The notes under the pieces are model-generated. The model saw only the letters and a list, made by a program, of their open reading frames with translations, was not told where the DNA came from and did no database searches. Both the position numbers and the translations under genes were made by a program. From Theobroma cacao (lineage: Eukaryota; Streptophyta; Magnoliopsida; Malvales; Malvaceae): a stretch of DNA of 64,000 nucleotides. Every line of letters begins with the position of its first letter. Within the stretch, counting starts at the first letter, position 1. Below, piece by piece: positions 23,970 through 35,756 of the stretch. Location of the stretch: contig NC_030851.1 of the NCBI RefSeq assembly GCF_000208745.1, positions 15,526,638-15,590,637 of the forward strand, written 5' to 3'.

Positions 23970-25621
23970 TTGCCTTGCATGGAGGTGGACGTAATTGGCG
24001 ACCCCCCACCAGATTCAGGGGGTGGCTTCCCCCTATCTGTTAACCGTGTGGGATCTAAAAGGATCCGTCTTGGAATGGAAACTGATGTCCCTAGAAATCA
24101 ATTTGTAGGCACCTTGCCTCAAAGCCAAAATGTATTATCTAGTGGTGTTTCTCACCTGTCTTATCGCCATGTGCTCCTTAATGAGAATCAAGAGCAGGAT
24201 ATGAGCAAGGTAGGCTTTGACGATGAAGAAGAGGAGACTGAAATGCCTGAATTTGATGATGAAGATAATGACTGAAATATTGGTGGCCCATATATTCGTT
24301 TAACAAGGGAAGAGAAGTTTCATATTTGGAAACCTTGGAAAAATACCCTAATAGTCAAATTATTGGGTAGGAACATTAGCTATATATATCTTTGCTCCAG
24401 AGTAAAACAAAATGTGGGCCTTACAGGGTGATTTCCAAGCGGTTGATCTTGACAACGACTTCTATTATTTTCGGTTTGAAAATAAATCTGATTACTTCCA
24501 TGTGTTAACAGAAGGACCCTGGACTATAGCGGATCACTACCTTACCATTCGAAGATGGTGCCTAAGATTTAGATAAGATGAGGCCTCAATTGAATCAGTA
24601 GTAGTATGGGTTCGTCTGCCTGGGGTGTCGCTTGAATATTATGATAGGGAGATTTTGGCTAGGATAGGTGATAAGATTAGGAAAACGGTTATGATTGACC
24701 AAACTACCTCTTCGTAATGGAAAGGGAAATTTGCCAGACTATGTGTGGAAATCGATCTTAGGAAACCGCTTATACCAAAAATTTTCATTTGAGGCAGGTG
24801 GCAGAAAATTGAGAATGAAGGACTGAAGATGCTATGTTTTCATTGCGAAAAGTTTGGGCATAGTGAAGAAGGCTGTGTGATGAAGCAGAAAGAAAAAGAG
24901 GGCTTATCTGAAGAGCAAGCTTTGAAGCAATTAGAGGTTCAAAAAGCAGTTTAGAAGGATTATGAAACAACAAAGTTTGGCCCCTAGATGGTTGTGCAGA
25001 AAAATAATAGAAGAATTACAATGCAAAAAGCCAAACCAGCCGCACAAATGGAAAAGTCGAGTCTCACTGCTAACTTGGGCTCTCGATTTGTGGTACTAGA
25101 CAATGAACATATGGAGCAAGATGATGAGACGGTGACACCTGAGTCCATAAAGAATGACACAATATTAGAAACGAGTAGAACAAGGAAAGGCATGACTGCA
25201 TCTTATACTAAAGAGCAGCTTAAGGGAAATTTGCAATCCTCTGCTAGTGTGTCAAATAGAGATATCACGTCTTCATCAAAGGCGAAAGGCAAAAAGCAAG
25301 TCCCTGAAGAGCCAAAAATAGCCTTTTCCAACTGCTCCTTTGAGCCTACCCAACAATTAAATCTTAAGATATCCGATAGTATGGTACAAAGAAACCCATC
25401 ATTCCAACCTTTACAAATGCAACACTCAAAGATTGACATATCCCCTGAAAAGTGGAGGTGATAAAAATGAGCGTGGTGTGGGGGTTAATGGTGCAGCTCG
25501 TGAGAAGTTAACAAAACCAATGGAAGATGACAACCCTATTCCCCAAGGAACAGATGAGAACTCCTTGTCCATGGAACTTGAAAGCAATGAAGCCGTGGCT
25601 ATGCAGGTCTCATTGACCTAA
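23970..25621 (+). pseudogene. LINE ORF1 remnant, DUF4283 and CCHC zinc knuckle
   Basis: ORF1 proteins of plant LINEs bind the element RNA. The frame starts near MPCMEVDV, has an acidic stretch (about 24,215-24,270), and then a DUF4283-like segment (about 24,412-24,780: WALQGDF, FRFEN, EGPWTI). A CCHC knuckle (CFHCEKFGHSEEGC) lies at 24,835-24,876. A Gln/Lys/Ser-rich tail runs to about 25,620. Stops interrupt it near 24,273, 24,573, 24,716, 24,789 and 24,952, and at least one frame change is needed near 25,430-25,460. Identity as ORF1 rests on the domain order and the ORF2 just downstream. Confidence 0.8.
24835..24876 (+). other. CCHC zinc knuckle of LINE ORF1
   Basis: C-x2-C-x4-H-x4-C spacing is intact: Cys 24,835, Cys 24,844, His 24,859 and Cys 24,874 (first bases of the codons). 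This is the clearest nucleic-acid-binding motif in ORF1. Confidence 0.85.
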
Positions 25622-25656
25622 CTCTTTATTTCTTTATTTATTTCCTTCTTTTATAC

Positions 25657-28600
25657 ATGTTAAATATTATGAGCTGGAATGTTAGAGGTGCAGCCTCTCG
25701 CAGGTGCTATAGAAATATCAAGAACCTGGTTAAAATTCATATATTTATTCTTTTGAAGCCTCGAATATCAAGGATGAGAGCTGATAAAATGTGTCGCAGA
25801 TATGGTTTCCAAAATTATTTCAAAGTAGAAGCAAATGGCTACTCAGGAGGTATTTGGGTGTTTTGGAACGCTGAAGTGATTGAAATTGAAGTCCAAGCTT
25901 ATTCTTCCCAATTAATCCATCTGCTTGTAAACCCATCTAAAGAACAATGGTTACTCACAGCAATCTATGACAGTCCATTAGCAAAGGAGAGGAAACGTTT
26001 GTGGGACTTGTTAAAAATGGCAAGCAATGATCAGGATCTACCTTGGATGGTTATAGGAGATTTTAATCAATTAATCTCTCCAGACAAAAAATAGGGAAGA
26101 AAGGATGTTAATCTATCTTAGTGTTACCAACTACTTAACTGCATGAGTTACTACAACTTATATGATCTAAAAGTCTTTGGGTTCAAGTATACATGGTGGA
26201 ATAAAAGAGAAGGTGTAGACTACACCTGGGTTCGCCTTGATGAAGCTTTTGTCAATGATAGATGGCACGATCTGTTTCCCAATGCTGCTGCCATTAATCT
26301 ACCACGGACACATTCTGATCATCACCTAGTTCTAGTACGATGTACTGCTCCATCTATGCTACATGATTTGAATAAATTCAGATTTGAGGAGGCGTGGATG
26401 GCTCATCCAAATTTTGGTGAATTCTTGGGGTCGCATTGGATTTTTGAAAACAATGATATAAGCATCAAATTGGAGCGATTGGCGTCCAATTTAAAAACTT
26501 GGAGTAAAACCCATTTTGGAGATATTCTTAGAATGAAGAAAAGACTTATAGCAAGGCTCATAAGAATACAGAAGTAGTTAGAGAAGTGACCAAATGATTA
26601 CCTCCAAAATCTTGAATTTTCTTTTATTAAAGAATATAACCGAGCCCTCTACCAGGAAGAAGTAATGTGGAAACAACGAGCGAAGATTGACTTGATTAAG
26701 TATGGTGATGGAAATACCAAATTTTATCATGCTATGGTAAAGAGCAAGCAAAGGCGGAAACATATATCTATCTTAAAAAAGGAAGATAATACTTGGTGCA
26801 CAGATTCATCAAAAATTGAAAAACTAGTAGTCAGCTTCTTCATAAACTTATACACAGATGATAGGATTCACGGTACTCTTCCAACAGACCCAAAGTGGAG
26901 ATTGGACTTTGAAAAATCATCAACACTGGATATGCCTCTTACAAGTGAAGAAATCAAACGAGCTCTTTTCGCAATGAATCCCAACAAAAGCTTGGGATAT
27001 GATGGATTTCCAGCCAACTTTTTTCAAAAAATTTGGGAGATTATTGGTAAAGACCTCATTAAATTTGCACAAAATGCTTATCAAAGAGGCTCCTTCCCAA
27101 CATCATTGAACCACACACTCATTACTCTTATTCCTAAAGTGGAAAAACTAGAGAAGGAGAGCCAATTTCGACCTATAAGCCTTTGTACAGTTCTGTTGAA
27201 ACTACTCAGCAAAATCCTTGTAGATCGACTATGACCAATGTTGATGGAACTAATTGGAATTACCCAGAGCAGCTTTATACCGTGGTGACAAGCAGCTGAT
27301 AATATTATTGTAGTGCAAGAGGCCATTCACACAATGCGAATTATGAAAAGAAAGGAAGGAGCTTTGGCGATCAAAATCAACCTAGAAAAAGCTTATGATA
27401 GGGTCAAGTGGTCATTTCTTCAAGAGGTTCATATGGAGATAGGCTTGCCCTCGAAATAGATTTCACTAATTATGTATATTGTTCAGACCCCTACATTCTC
27501 TATACTATGGAATGGTAAGTAGTCAGAAAAATTTATACCATCGAGAGGCATCAGAAAAGGAGACCCTTTATCCCCTTATCTTTTTGTTCTTTGTTTGGAA
27601 AAATTGTCATCGTTAATCAACAAAGAGGTTTCATTAAGGAACTGACGTCCTCTCTTACTAATAAAAAATAGACCGGACCTTTCTCATGTATGTTTTGCAG
27701 ATGACATCATGTTGTTTGGAGCAGTTACCAAGACCCAAGTACGAGTTATGATGTGGGTAATTCAAAAGTTTTGCATTGCGTGAGGACAAAAAATAAGTCT
27801 TGATAAATCCATAATACTTATCTCTTCAAACGTTTGCTCATCTAAGGCCAAAGCATTAAGCTGTGTGGCTCGCATTAACCTCACAAAAGATCTAGGCAAG
27901 TATTTGGGTACCCCAATGCTTCATGATAGAGTCACAAAAGCCACCTACTCGGATTTATGTAGCAAAGTTGGGAGGAAACTCGAATAGTGGAGTAACAAGT
28001 TTCTTTCAATGGTAGGGAGAGTTTCCTTAGTACAAGCCGTTTCAAGTACAATGGCTTCGTACATTATGCAAACCGCATTACTCCCAAATAGCGTGGCCAT
28101 GAAAATTGATAAGTTGAATAGGAACTTCATTTGGGGTCAAGTAAGGGGAGTAAGGAAAATTCATGCGATAAGTTGGAACATTATCTGCTTACCCAAAGAA
28201 CTTGGTGGTTTACATATTAGAGAGACCAAAAAATTCAACTTGGCATTACTTGCGAAGCTAGGCTAGCAATTGTGGCAAGGAAAGAACTCTTTATGGGTTG
28301 AAATTTTGAAGAAGAAATATCTGAGACATCATGATTTCTTTTCAATTCAGGCTAAATCATCTGATTCCCACACTTGGCGAAGCATATTAAAAAGCAAGGG
28401 AGTTCTTGCAAAAGGTTTGGGAAAGGTAGTTAATAATGGTCTCCATACCAATTTCTGGTTGGATCCTTAATTACTTGCGGCCCCGTTAATTAATTTTGCT
28501 GCCAGAGACTTGTCCTAAGCTAAAACTGAACTACCAGTAGCATGTTTTTGTGATGAATATGGAAATTGGGACCTGGATTCCCTCACAGACATTTTACCAG

Positions 28601-29744
28601 TGGAAATTCTTCAAGAACTTGTATCATAACCTATTGATCCCAATAGTACTGAAAAGGACAAATGCTTTTGGACCTTGACAAGCAGTAGAGAGTTCTTTGT
28701 TAAATCTGCCTATGAAAGTTAATCTGTAACAAATTTGGCAGAGCATAATAAATGGAGATTGGTATGGCATCTAACGAGTTGCAGAAAGGTTAAAATGTTC
28801 ATATGGCGCGTCTTGCTTGAATCTCTTCCAACAGCAGCATGGTTGATGTCAAGAAAGTTAGGCAGCTCGAGTACTTGCAGTAGATGTAATAATGTAACTG
28901 AGAACCTTACTCATGCTCTACATGATTGCCCTGCATCTAGAGACACATGGCTAGCAATTAAACCAGATCTAACTTCTAGGGAGTTCTTTGTGTTAGATTT
29001 GCAGGCATGGATCTAGTCGAATATGTCTAGTAATGCCTTTCATGATGATCTGTCCTGGAGTGGTATCTTTATTCATACGATTTGGATGCTTTGGCACTAG
29101 AGGAATTTGAGTATATTTGAAACAGACTTTAAATCGTAGGCCAATGCAGCACAAATGATCTGGCTGAAGGCAAAGGAAGCTTGGGATATCCTGTATTGCG
29201 GTGAGCTGAGGATGCATTGCGGAACCCCTGCTATTTGGGTTAAACCAAATCCCTCTTATGTGAAGCTGAACGTGGATGGCAGTTCTAAAGGGCAATCTGG
29301 AAGTGCTGTTGCTGGAGGGTTAATAAGAGATGAACAGGGAATTGGCTATTGGGATTGGCTTTCAATATAGGTACTTCCTTTCCCCTTGGAGCAGAGCTTT
29401 AGGCAATTCTAAAAGGAATTGAACTATGCTAGAATAGAGGATTTAGGAAGGTTTTGGCAGAAATAGATTCGACAATTGCTATTCAAAGGATAAATAAACC
29501 AAGATCTTATCTGGATCCATACTCCAACATTGTGGAGTTAATACAGGAGCTTCTTCAGCAAGATTGGTCTTGTGCACTCACCCATATACCCCGTGAAGCT
29601 AATAGTTGTGTAGATTGGATGGCTACCAACCACAACAACTTTCCACTAGGTCTCCATAAATTTGAGACTCCTCCTACTGATATAGGTTCACTATTGTTAG
29701 CTGATAAATTAGGCCTTGAGACTGAATGGCCCAGACTTTTGTAA
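25657..29744 (+). pseudogene. LINE ORF2 remnant: endonuclease, RT, RNase H
   Basis: ORF2 nicks target DNA and reverse-transcribes the element RNA. Endonuclease: about 25,657-26,340 (MSWNVRG, GDFNQ, SDHHLVLVR). Reverse transcriptase: about 26,900-27,960 (QFRPISLCTVLLKLLSK, SSFIP, the FADD catalytic motif at 27,694-27,705, then KISLDKS). Linker and zf-RVT: about 28,000-28,960 (KVKMFIWRVLLESLPT, CSRCN...ETLTHAL-like). RNase H: about 29,235-29,740 (KLNVDGSSKG, then HIPREANSCVDW). Stops fall at 26,092, about 26,118, 26,575, 26,587, 27,232, about 27,287, 27,457, about 27,781, 27,985, 28,264, 28,468 and others. The usual catalytic Glu of the endonuclease appears replaced by Lys (25,756-25,758). Not functional. 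Confidence 0.88.
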
Positions 29745-29784
29745 TGCTTCTTTATTAATTAGAGTTGTCCCATTATAAAAAATA

Positions 29785-30350
29785 AAAATTTAGTTGTCAA
29801 TTGTTACAGTTTTACGTCTAAGCTTATCTATATCAATTTTGAACTATAATTATTTTTATCCTTATTATTCTTTATTTAAAAATTAAAATTTGTATATTGT
29901 TAAACACTTTTAATCTAAGAACATAAATTTAAATGTTTGTTTTTCATTAAAATTTGATATTTTTACTTAATTAGCTTGTTATGTTAACTTTTACACATTT
30001 ACGTTAAGATTTAAAATTTATTTATTCGATCTTCATAAGTTTTTAGGTCAATTGTTATAGTCTTACATCAAGGCTTATCTATATCAATTTTGAACTACAA
30101 TTATTTTTATTATTATTATTTTTTATTTAAAAATTAAAATTTATATATTGTTAAATACTTTTAATTCAAGAATATAAATTTAAATATTTATTTTTCATTA
30201 AAATTAGATTTTTTTTCTTTAATTGATTTGCTATGTTAACTTTTATACATTTATGTTAATATTTTTAATTTAATTATTCTACCTTTACGAATTTTTATGT
30301 CAATTATTATTGTTTTACGTTAAGGATTTTTAATCAAACCTTTTAAAAAC
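29785..30350. repeat. Tandem ~250-bp array, right block
   Basis: After the second target duplication the same satellite motifs resume (CAATTGTTACAGTTTTACGTC, CAATTTTGAACTATAATTAT, TTTTTCATTAAAATT) for about two more units, then decay near 30,350. Together with 22,000-23,850 this makes about nine to ten units in total. Confidence 0.8.
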
Positions 30351-30880
30351 TTTATGTCTAGGTTTTTTAATGACAACTTCAAATTACATGTGTTTTTAAT
30401 TTTATTATTATACATTTTTAATTTTGACTTTTTGATTTATTATAATGATAATCTTATTTATAATATGAAATTTCAGCCATTGAATAAAAACAATGCAAAT
30501 AAATGGTTTCTATTAATAAGGTATAAAAAGAGTCCATCAAAGGGAAGATTTTTTGTTTACCGATTGAATTTGTTTACTTGTTTCTTTATGGGTTTTAAAT
30601 CAATGGCTGCAATTTAATCTCATAGATTAGATGGTCTTTATTAATTGACCTTACAGTATGGTCAAAAATAATGACCTCACTGCAGAATTGGCCTTTTAAA
30701 TTTGAATCAAATTTCATCCAAGATCAGCCATTAGAGTCCTATTCAACATCAAATATCTGATAGCAATCCTATTTGAAATCTGCCAGCGGAGACCAAGATC
30801 CACCAAAAGTCCCACGTCAATCAAAAGCTCAATTTTACAAGGACTTTTACTAGTTCAGCACACTAATTAAAAATCAACGT
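30351..30880. other. Noncoding DNA between satellite and LINE fragment
   Basis: An 87-codon open frame (30,354-30,617) is Phe/Leu/Asn-rich and AT-driven, with no domain I recognise. The rest has no visible element boundary. Positions 30,660-30,880 may belong to the 3' untranslated region of the antisense LINE that follows. Confidence 0.4.
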
Positions 30881-30885
30881 GTGAT

Positions 30886-32815
30886 CTAATAAAAATCTTT
30901 GAGTCCCAAAAATTGTAAGAGCTCCACCTCCCTTAAAACTCCATCCTTAGCCAACTCGTCAGCCACACAATTGACTTCTCTCAATGTATGCGTCACCTTC
31001 CAATCAAAAATTGAGCTTTGGATACAACCAATTTGCTCTAAACCAAGTCTAAACCGCCATGGTACCTTCGTTTGATCATTAATCCACTTAACCATATTTA
31101 GAGCATCACTTCCTATCTACAATTTAGCTTGAGACTTCTTCAAGTATCTACTAAACAATAAGAAGGCTTCTTTGATGGCTTGTAACTCGACTTAGCTAGC
31201 ATCACACACACCCACTGATTTTGAAAATCTGATAATTGTTTCACCCCAATGATCCCTCAAAATCCCTCGAATTCCAACCTCTCTCGAGTTGCCAGTTGAA
31301 GCTCCATCCATATTAAACTTAACTCAACTCATCCGTAGAACAACCCACTCGACATCTTTCCTTGTTGCTTTCAAAGACTGAGCTACAACTACAGAAGCCT
31401 GTTTTCTATATACAACCTCAACCAAGTCTTTTATCTCTGGCCATTTAGCTATACTCCAAATATTAACTTGGAGTTTTATCTGATCATAAAGCTATCTAAT
31501 ATCCCATACCTTCTCATTAAACACAATTTTGTTGTGAAAAAGCCAAATTGACCAAAAAATAGTATGAAAGACCATCATCCAAATCTTAATCCTATCTCCA
31601 TTAACCCTAATTGACCTCCAAGCTAAGAAAATATTCTTGGGTTTATTAAGGCTAACCCAAGTAATATCCCAATCCGAAGACCACAGAGCCCATACCTTCC
31701 AAGTATTTTCACAAGAGAAAAAAAGATGATTTACCATCTTAGGAAAATTTTTACGAAGAACACACGTTGCTTGTTCCTCTCGAATTAACTACCTTTTCAA
31801 TAACTCAGATTTGACAGCAATTCTCTCCCACATCAATTGCCATACAAAAATCTTTACTCTATATGGTGCATACTCAAGCCAAATCTTCTTCCATAATTCA
31901 TTATTTTTAGAATAGGAATTACGAGTTGACTAACAAAAGGGCTTAGAAGAAAACATATCACTTGGAGTAGCTTTCCAAACAATTCCACCTTTAAACCCCT
32001 CACCCAGTGTGTACTCCCTCAGATAACCCCATAACCTTGTCCATTGCTCAAATTCCGAACCAAAGAGTTGCCTTCTAAGCTCTATTTGCCATTGCTAACC
32101 ATTTACTATCCATTCCCCATATTCACACAGCCTACCATCTTTGTTCAAAGCCACAGCATATAATCTTGAGAAAGCCAACTTTAGAACCATGTCATCTAAC
32201 CACGCATCATGCCAGAATAAAATCAAAGAACCATCACCTACAATAACTCCTAAATTAACTGTAACATGCAAGAAAAATTTATGAGTAGATAAAAGAGGAG
32301 AAATGATGTTTTTCCAAAGATTAAAGCATTTACAAGTAATGTAGTGTTAGGTAACAGGGTACATGGATCGTAGTCATTCTTAGCTGCCATAAAATGCCTC
32401 CATTGTCTTCTCTCTCATTCCCATATCTTCACTACCATTTAGTAAGAAGAGCTTTGTTCGTAATTTTAAGATCCACAAGCCCCAATCCTCGATCCTCCTT
32501 AAAATAGCAAATTCTGTCCCATTTAATATAATACACACCCCTATTATGATCAATCCCTTACCCCACGTGGCATCTTAAATAGAGATATAAAAAAGACGAG
32601 CAAGTTATTGATTACTGACCTTAACAAAGTGACTCTACCACCATGTGATAAGAATTTAGACTTCCATCTCTCTAACTTTTCCTTAACTCTATCCACAAGA
32701 GGTCTCCAAATCTTCAAAGAGGCTATGTTAGTGCCTAACGCAAACCCAAATAGATGGTTGGTAAATTTTCAGCTTTATAGTGGATACAAGGAACCCAATT
32801 AACCAAGTCCTCTCT
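30886..32815 (-). pseudogene. 5'-truncated antisense LINE: RT end, zf-RVT, RNase H
   Basis: Read on the minus strand from 32,815: the RT C-terminal region (FLSHGG-like, RVTLL, about 32,610-32,800), a linker with GDGSLILFWHDAWLD-like sequence (about 32,190-32,250), zf-RVT (about 31,490-31,900, with MVNHLFFSCENTWKVW), then RNase H (about 30,890-31,330, VKFNMDGAS and LREVNCVADELAKDG). Endonuclease and the catalytic half of RT are missing, as expected of incomplete reverse transcription. Several stops break the frame. It is a different family from the full-length LINE, judged by sequence difference in the shared domains. Confidence 0.8.
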
Positions 32816-33522
32816 ATTGAAGTAGAGCATATCCCATGAGCTTCACTAATATTTAATAATAATTACAATAAATATGAAAAGAAGTTTTTATCAAATAATT
32901 TTTTAATTAAATAAACAATTAGATCAATTTGATTGTTATGCTTAGCTTAATAATAAGTAACATGATGATCAAGTTTGTGGATCATGATAGTCAATCGTCA
33001 TAAAATCAACATTTAATAATTATATTTCAATGAAAAATTCTAAAATTTAAGAAAATTTAGATGTAGAATATTTTTTAATATAGAAATTATTAAATTGATC
33101 ACCAAAATTTAAAAAATACAATGAGATTCATAAATAAATTAAACATCAATTAAAATTAAAAGTAAGGAAAACAGGTCAACTATTACATATGTCCATCAAC
33201 CAATTATTACTCAATACCAATTAGGTCTTCTCTAAATGGTAAAGAAGAGGCTTTAGAACCTTAGAGGTCTTTCAAGTCTCATTATAGGTAAGTTTAATAT
33301 AATTTTATGTTAGGTTTTGGGCAGTTATATTTTTATTTAGTAACTAATTTAAGTTAATGCTGAGTTTACTTCATATGTTGGACGTAATAACATATATATA
33401 TATATATATATATATATANNNNNNNNNNNNNNNNNNNNNNNNNNNNNNNNNNNNNNNNNNNNNNNNNNNNNNNNNNNNNNNNNNNNNNNNNNACTTACTA
33501 TATAGTTGGTAACGTAACGTAA

Positions 33523-33564
<42 letters not shown>

Positions 33565-33716
33565 AAAGTAATAATTTATTGATGTTAATAACCATAAATT
33601 AAGACATAGTTTAGTGGCTTATTAAGTACATAAAGAACATGAAAGAGAAAATAACCCATAGCATCTAAAGTATCTAGACTTGGGATGTCCAGATACATTC
33701 ACTAATGCACAATAAC
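32816..33716. other. AT-rich DNA with AT microsatellite and gap
   Basis: There is no gene. The stretch 33,391-33,560 is an (AT)n microsatellite interrupted by a 74-N gap (33,419-33,492). The gap and the repeats on both sides suggest an unresolved repeat length. Confidence 0.6.
33419..33492. other. Assembly gap (74 N) inside (AT)n
   Basis: A run of N flanked on both sides by TATATA repeats. Confidence 0.95.
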
Positions 33717-34290
33717 ATGTTGTCTGAATTTTGACAGCCAATTATCCTAGTCTCAACTTGCTAGCATCTCAATTTTCTCAGAAACACATTGTATCCCAAG
33801 TACTTAGTAGGTAGCGTTCCACCACCACTCAATTTGAAGAGAGTTTCACTCCCGTACAATTTTATCTTTGCACATGTCCAGATCAAATTGTATTACTCAA
33901 GAGTCTTCTTCCATCCAGATTCTAAACTCCAGCCTCCAAGTCGGTCAAATCTCCACGTTCAAACATTTACAATTCAAAATTCTATTGTGGATAATTCATC
34001 TTCTAAAGCTTTTAAAATTCTAGCAAGCTAGACATGTTGTCCGAATTTGGACGGTTGGATTTTCCTATTCTCATCTTGCTAGAATCTCAATTTTCACACC
34101 ATATCTAACGATAACGAGTACCGTTCCAACCCCCACTAAATTTGAATTGGAGTGTTTCAATCCCATCCAAATTTATCGCTCCACCACAACCTAATCAAAT
34201 TGAATTGTTCAAGAATCGTTCTTCATTCAGATAATAAATTTCAGCCTCTGAGTCAAACAGAAACACCACATTCAAGCATCAGGAAATGCT
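33717..34290. repeat. Diverged direct duplication, ~315 bp x 2
   Basis: The segment from about 33,717 (ATGTTGTCTGAATTTTGACAG) is matched in order by that from about 34,033 (ATGTTGTCCGAATTTGGACGG). Shared blocks include CTTGCTAG-ATCTCAATTTTC, CGTTCCA-CC-CCACT, CAAATTG-ATT--TCAAGA and TCAGCCTC/CCAGCCTC. Identity is perhaps two thirds to three quarters by eye. The 80-codon open frame at 33,789-34,031 lies in the first copy only. Confidence 0.6.
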
Positions 34291-34369
34291 AATATTGCCA
34301 TATATATCTCATCATCATATCAACCTTCCAACTTACTTAATTGGCAATTAATCCCAATATTGTTTGGCC

Positions 34370-34932
34370 TATTAAGCACCACTACGTTAAAACTCCTCTT
34401 AGGATCGTGACTTCCCCAATTCCGCCCACTCATTGCCACTAAGTAAATTAATTGAACACTTAGTAGCAACTTGTTAGCTCTTTTCACACCTTCTTTGCAA
34501 GCATGTGAGCATCGTTATTAGTTTTCTATAAAACATGAGTTATTTTCCATTGCCTTACTGTGTGTTTCAAACTTTCCATGTGCACTAACCATTTTATTTA
34601 TCTCCAAGGTGCCTCTTTGAGGTTGTTCGCCCACATAATTGCATTTTTTGAGTCGCTTTCAATTCACAAATTAAACAATTGATACCTCATGAAATTTGTA
34701 AAAATTATAAAAGCCTTTCTAATTGCCAACAGTTCTGCTAAACTAGAATCTCCTAAACCTATTGACTTCGAGAACATAACCTTAATTAACCCATTGTTAT
34801 CATGCAAAATTCCTCCAATTTCAGCCTTTCTTGTACTTCCAAATGAAGTTCCATCCACGTTAAATTTCATCCAATCTTTTGGTAGAGCCATCCACATAGC
34901 TTTTGGTCTTACAGTCTTATCTCACTGTATAT
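34370..34932 (-). pseudogene. Antisense LINE RNase H fragment
   Basis: The minus-strand frame from 34,897 reads MKFNVDGTSFGSTRKAEIGG and SLAELLAIRKA, a plant LINE-type RNase H (RVT_3) start with its first catalytic Asp. Decayed sequence continues to about 34,370. Only this last domain remains. It is cut on its 5' side by the LTR starting at 34,933. Confidence 0.7.
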
Positions 34933-35756
34933 TGTAGATACCGCATTTTGTTGGAGGTGACTATTGGAAATTAAGGAAAACAGGAAAAAGAAAAAATGAA
35001 AATAAAAAAATAATAAACTAAAAAAAAAAGATGAACATGAAAAAGGGTAAGGATTGGTTTGCACCACTCCTAATCCCAAATGAACTTGAAAATCTAAAAG
35101 AGATTAAGTTTGATTGAATCAAAACTCAAGAAACACACGAAAAAAGAGAGAAAAACTCAAAGGAAGCAATTGGCAGAGGAGAGAAAATAGTTTTTTGAGT
35201 TCTTTGGTTTTTATGTCTTTTTCTAGATATAGCAGAGTGGGTCTAGTATATAAAAAATTATTCTGATTAAAGGGACGAAGGGATCAAAAGGATTCAAGGA
35301 GTGAAATTTGGTACAAATCTAACACTGATGAATGATGACTAGCGATGCAAAACGGCAAAAGGCATGACAACACAGAGGCTTTCCGGTGGTTGAATTCTAG
35401 GAAAAGAGAGAAAGTTGTTCTTTTGGAGAGAGAAGCTCTCACTTAGAGAGAGTGAAGAAGTCGGAAATAAGGAAAGAAAACGAGAAGGAAAGCTTTTATA
35501 CCAAAAGCCAAACTACGTTGTTTTAGGCTCCAAGAAAAGGGGAATTTTGGATTCGATCCATGGCCCGCACCTTAACCCAAACCAGTTCTTAAAGCCCATT
35601 AGTTTGAACCCACTTTGTTTTTGGGTTTTGAAGCCCAATTAGTTAAATTATGATGCCTTTCTTCTTTTTTTTTTTTCTTAAGGTTGTTTGATTTTATAAA
35701 ACAATCCAATTATAAATGCATAATGCAAAGATTTTGAATTATAAGACATATTTTAG

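Larger units (their letters stand above)
23851..29784 (+). mobile_element. Full-length but dead plant L1-type LINE
   Basis: This ~5.9-kb non-LTR retrotransposon lies between perfect 15-bp target duplications and ends in a short A-rich ATAAAAAAT tail. Order: untranslated leader, ORF1 (DUF4283-like region and CCHC knuckle), ORF2 (apurinic-type endonuclease, reverse transcriptase with FADD, zf-RVT, RNase H). The presence of the leader and both ORFs indicates it inserted essentially complete. Many in-frame stops, listed under the ORFs, show it is inactive. The intact duplications suggest no later rearrangement. Confidence 0.92.
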
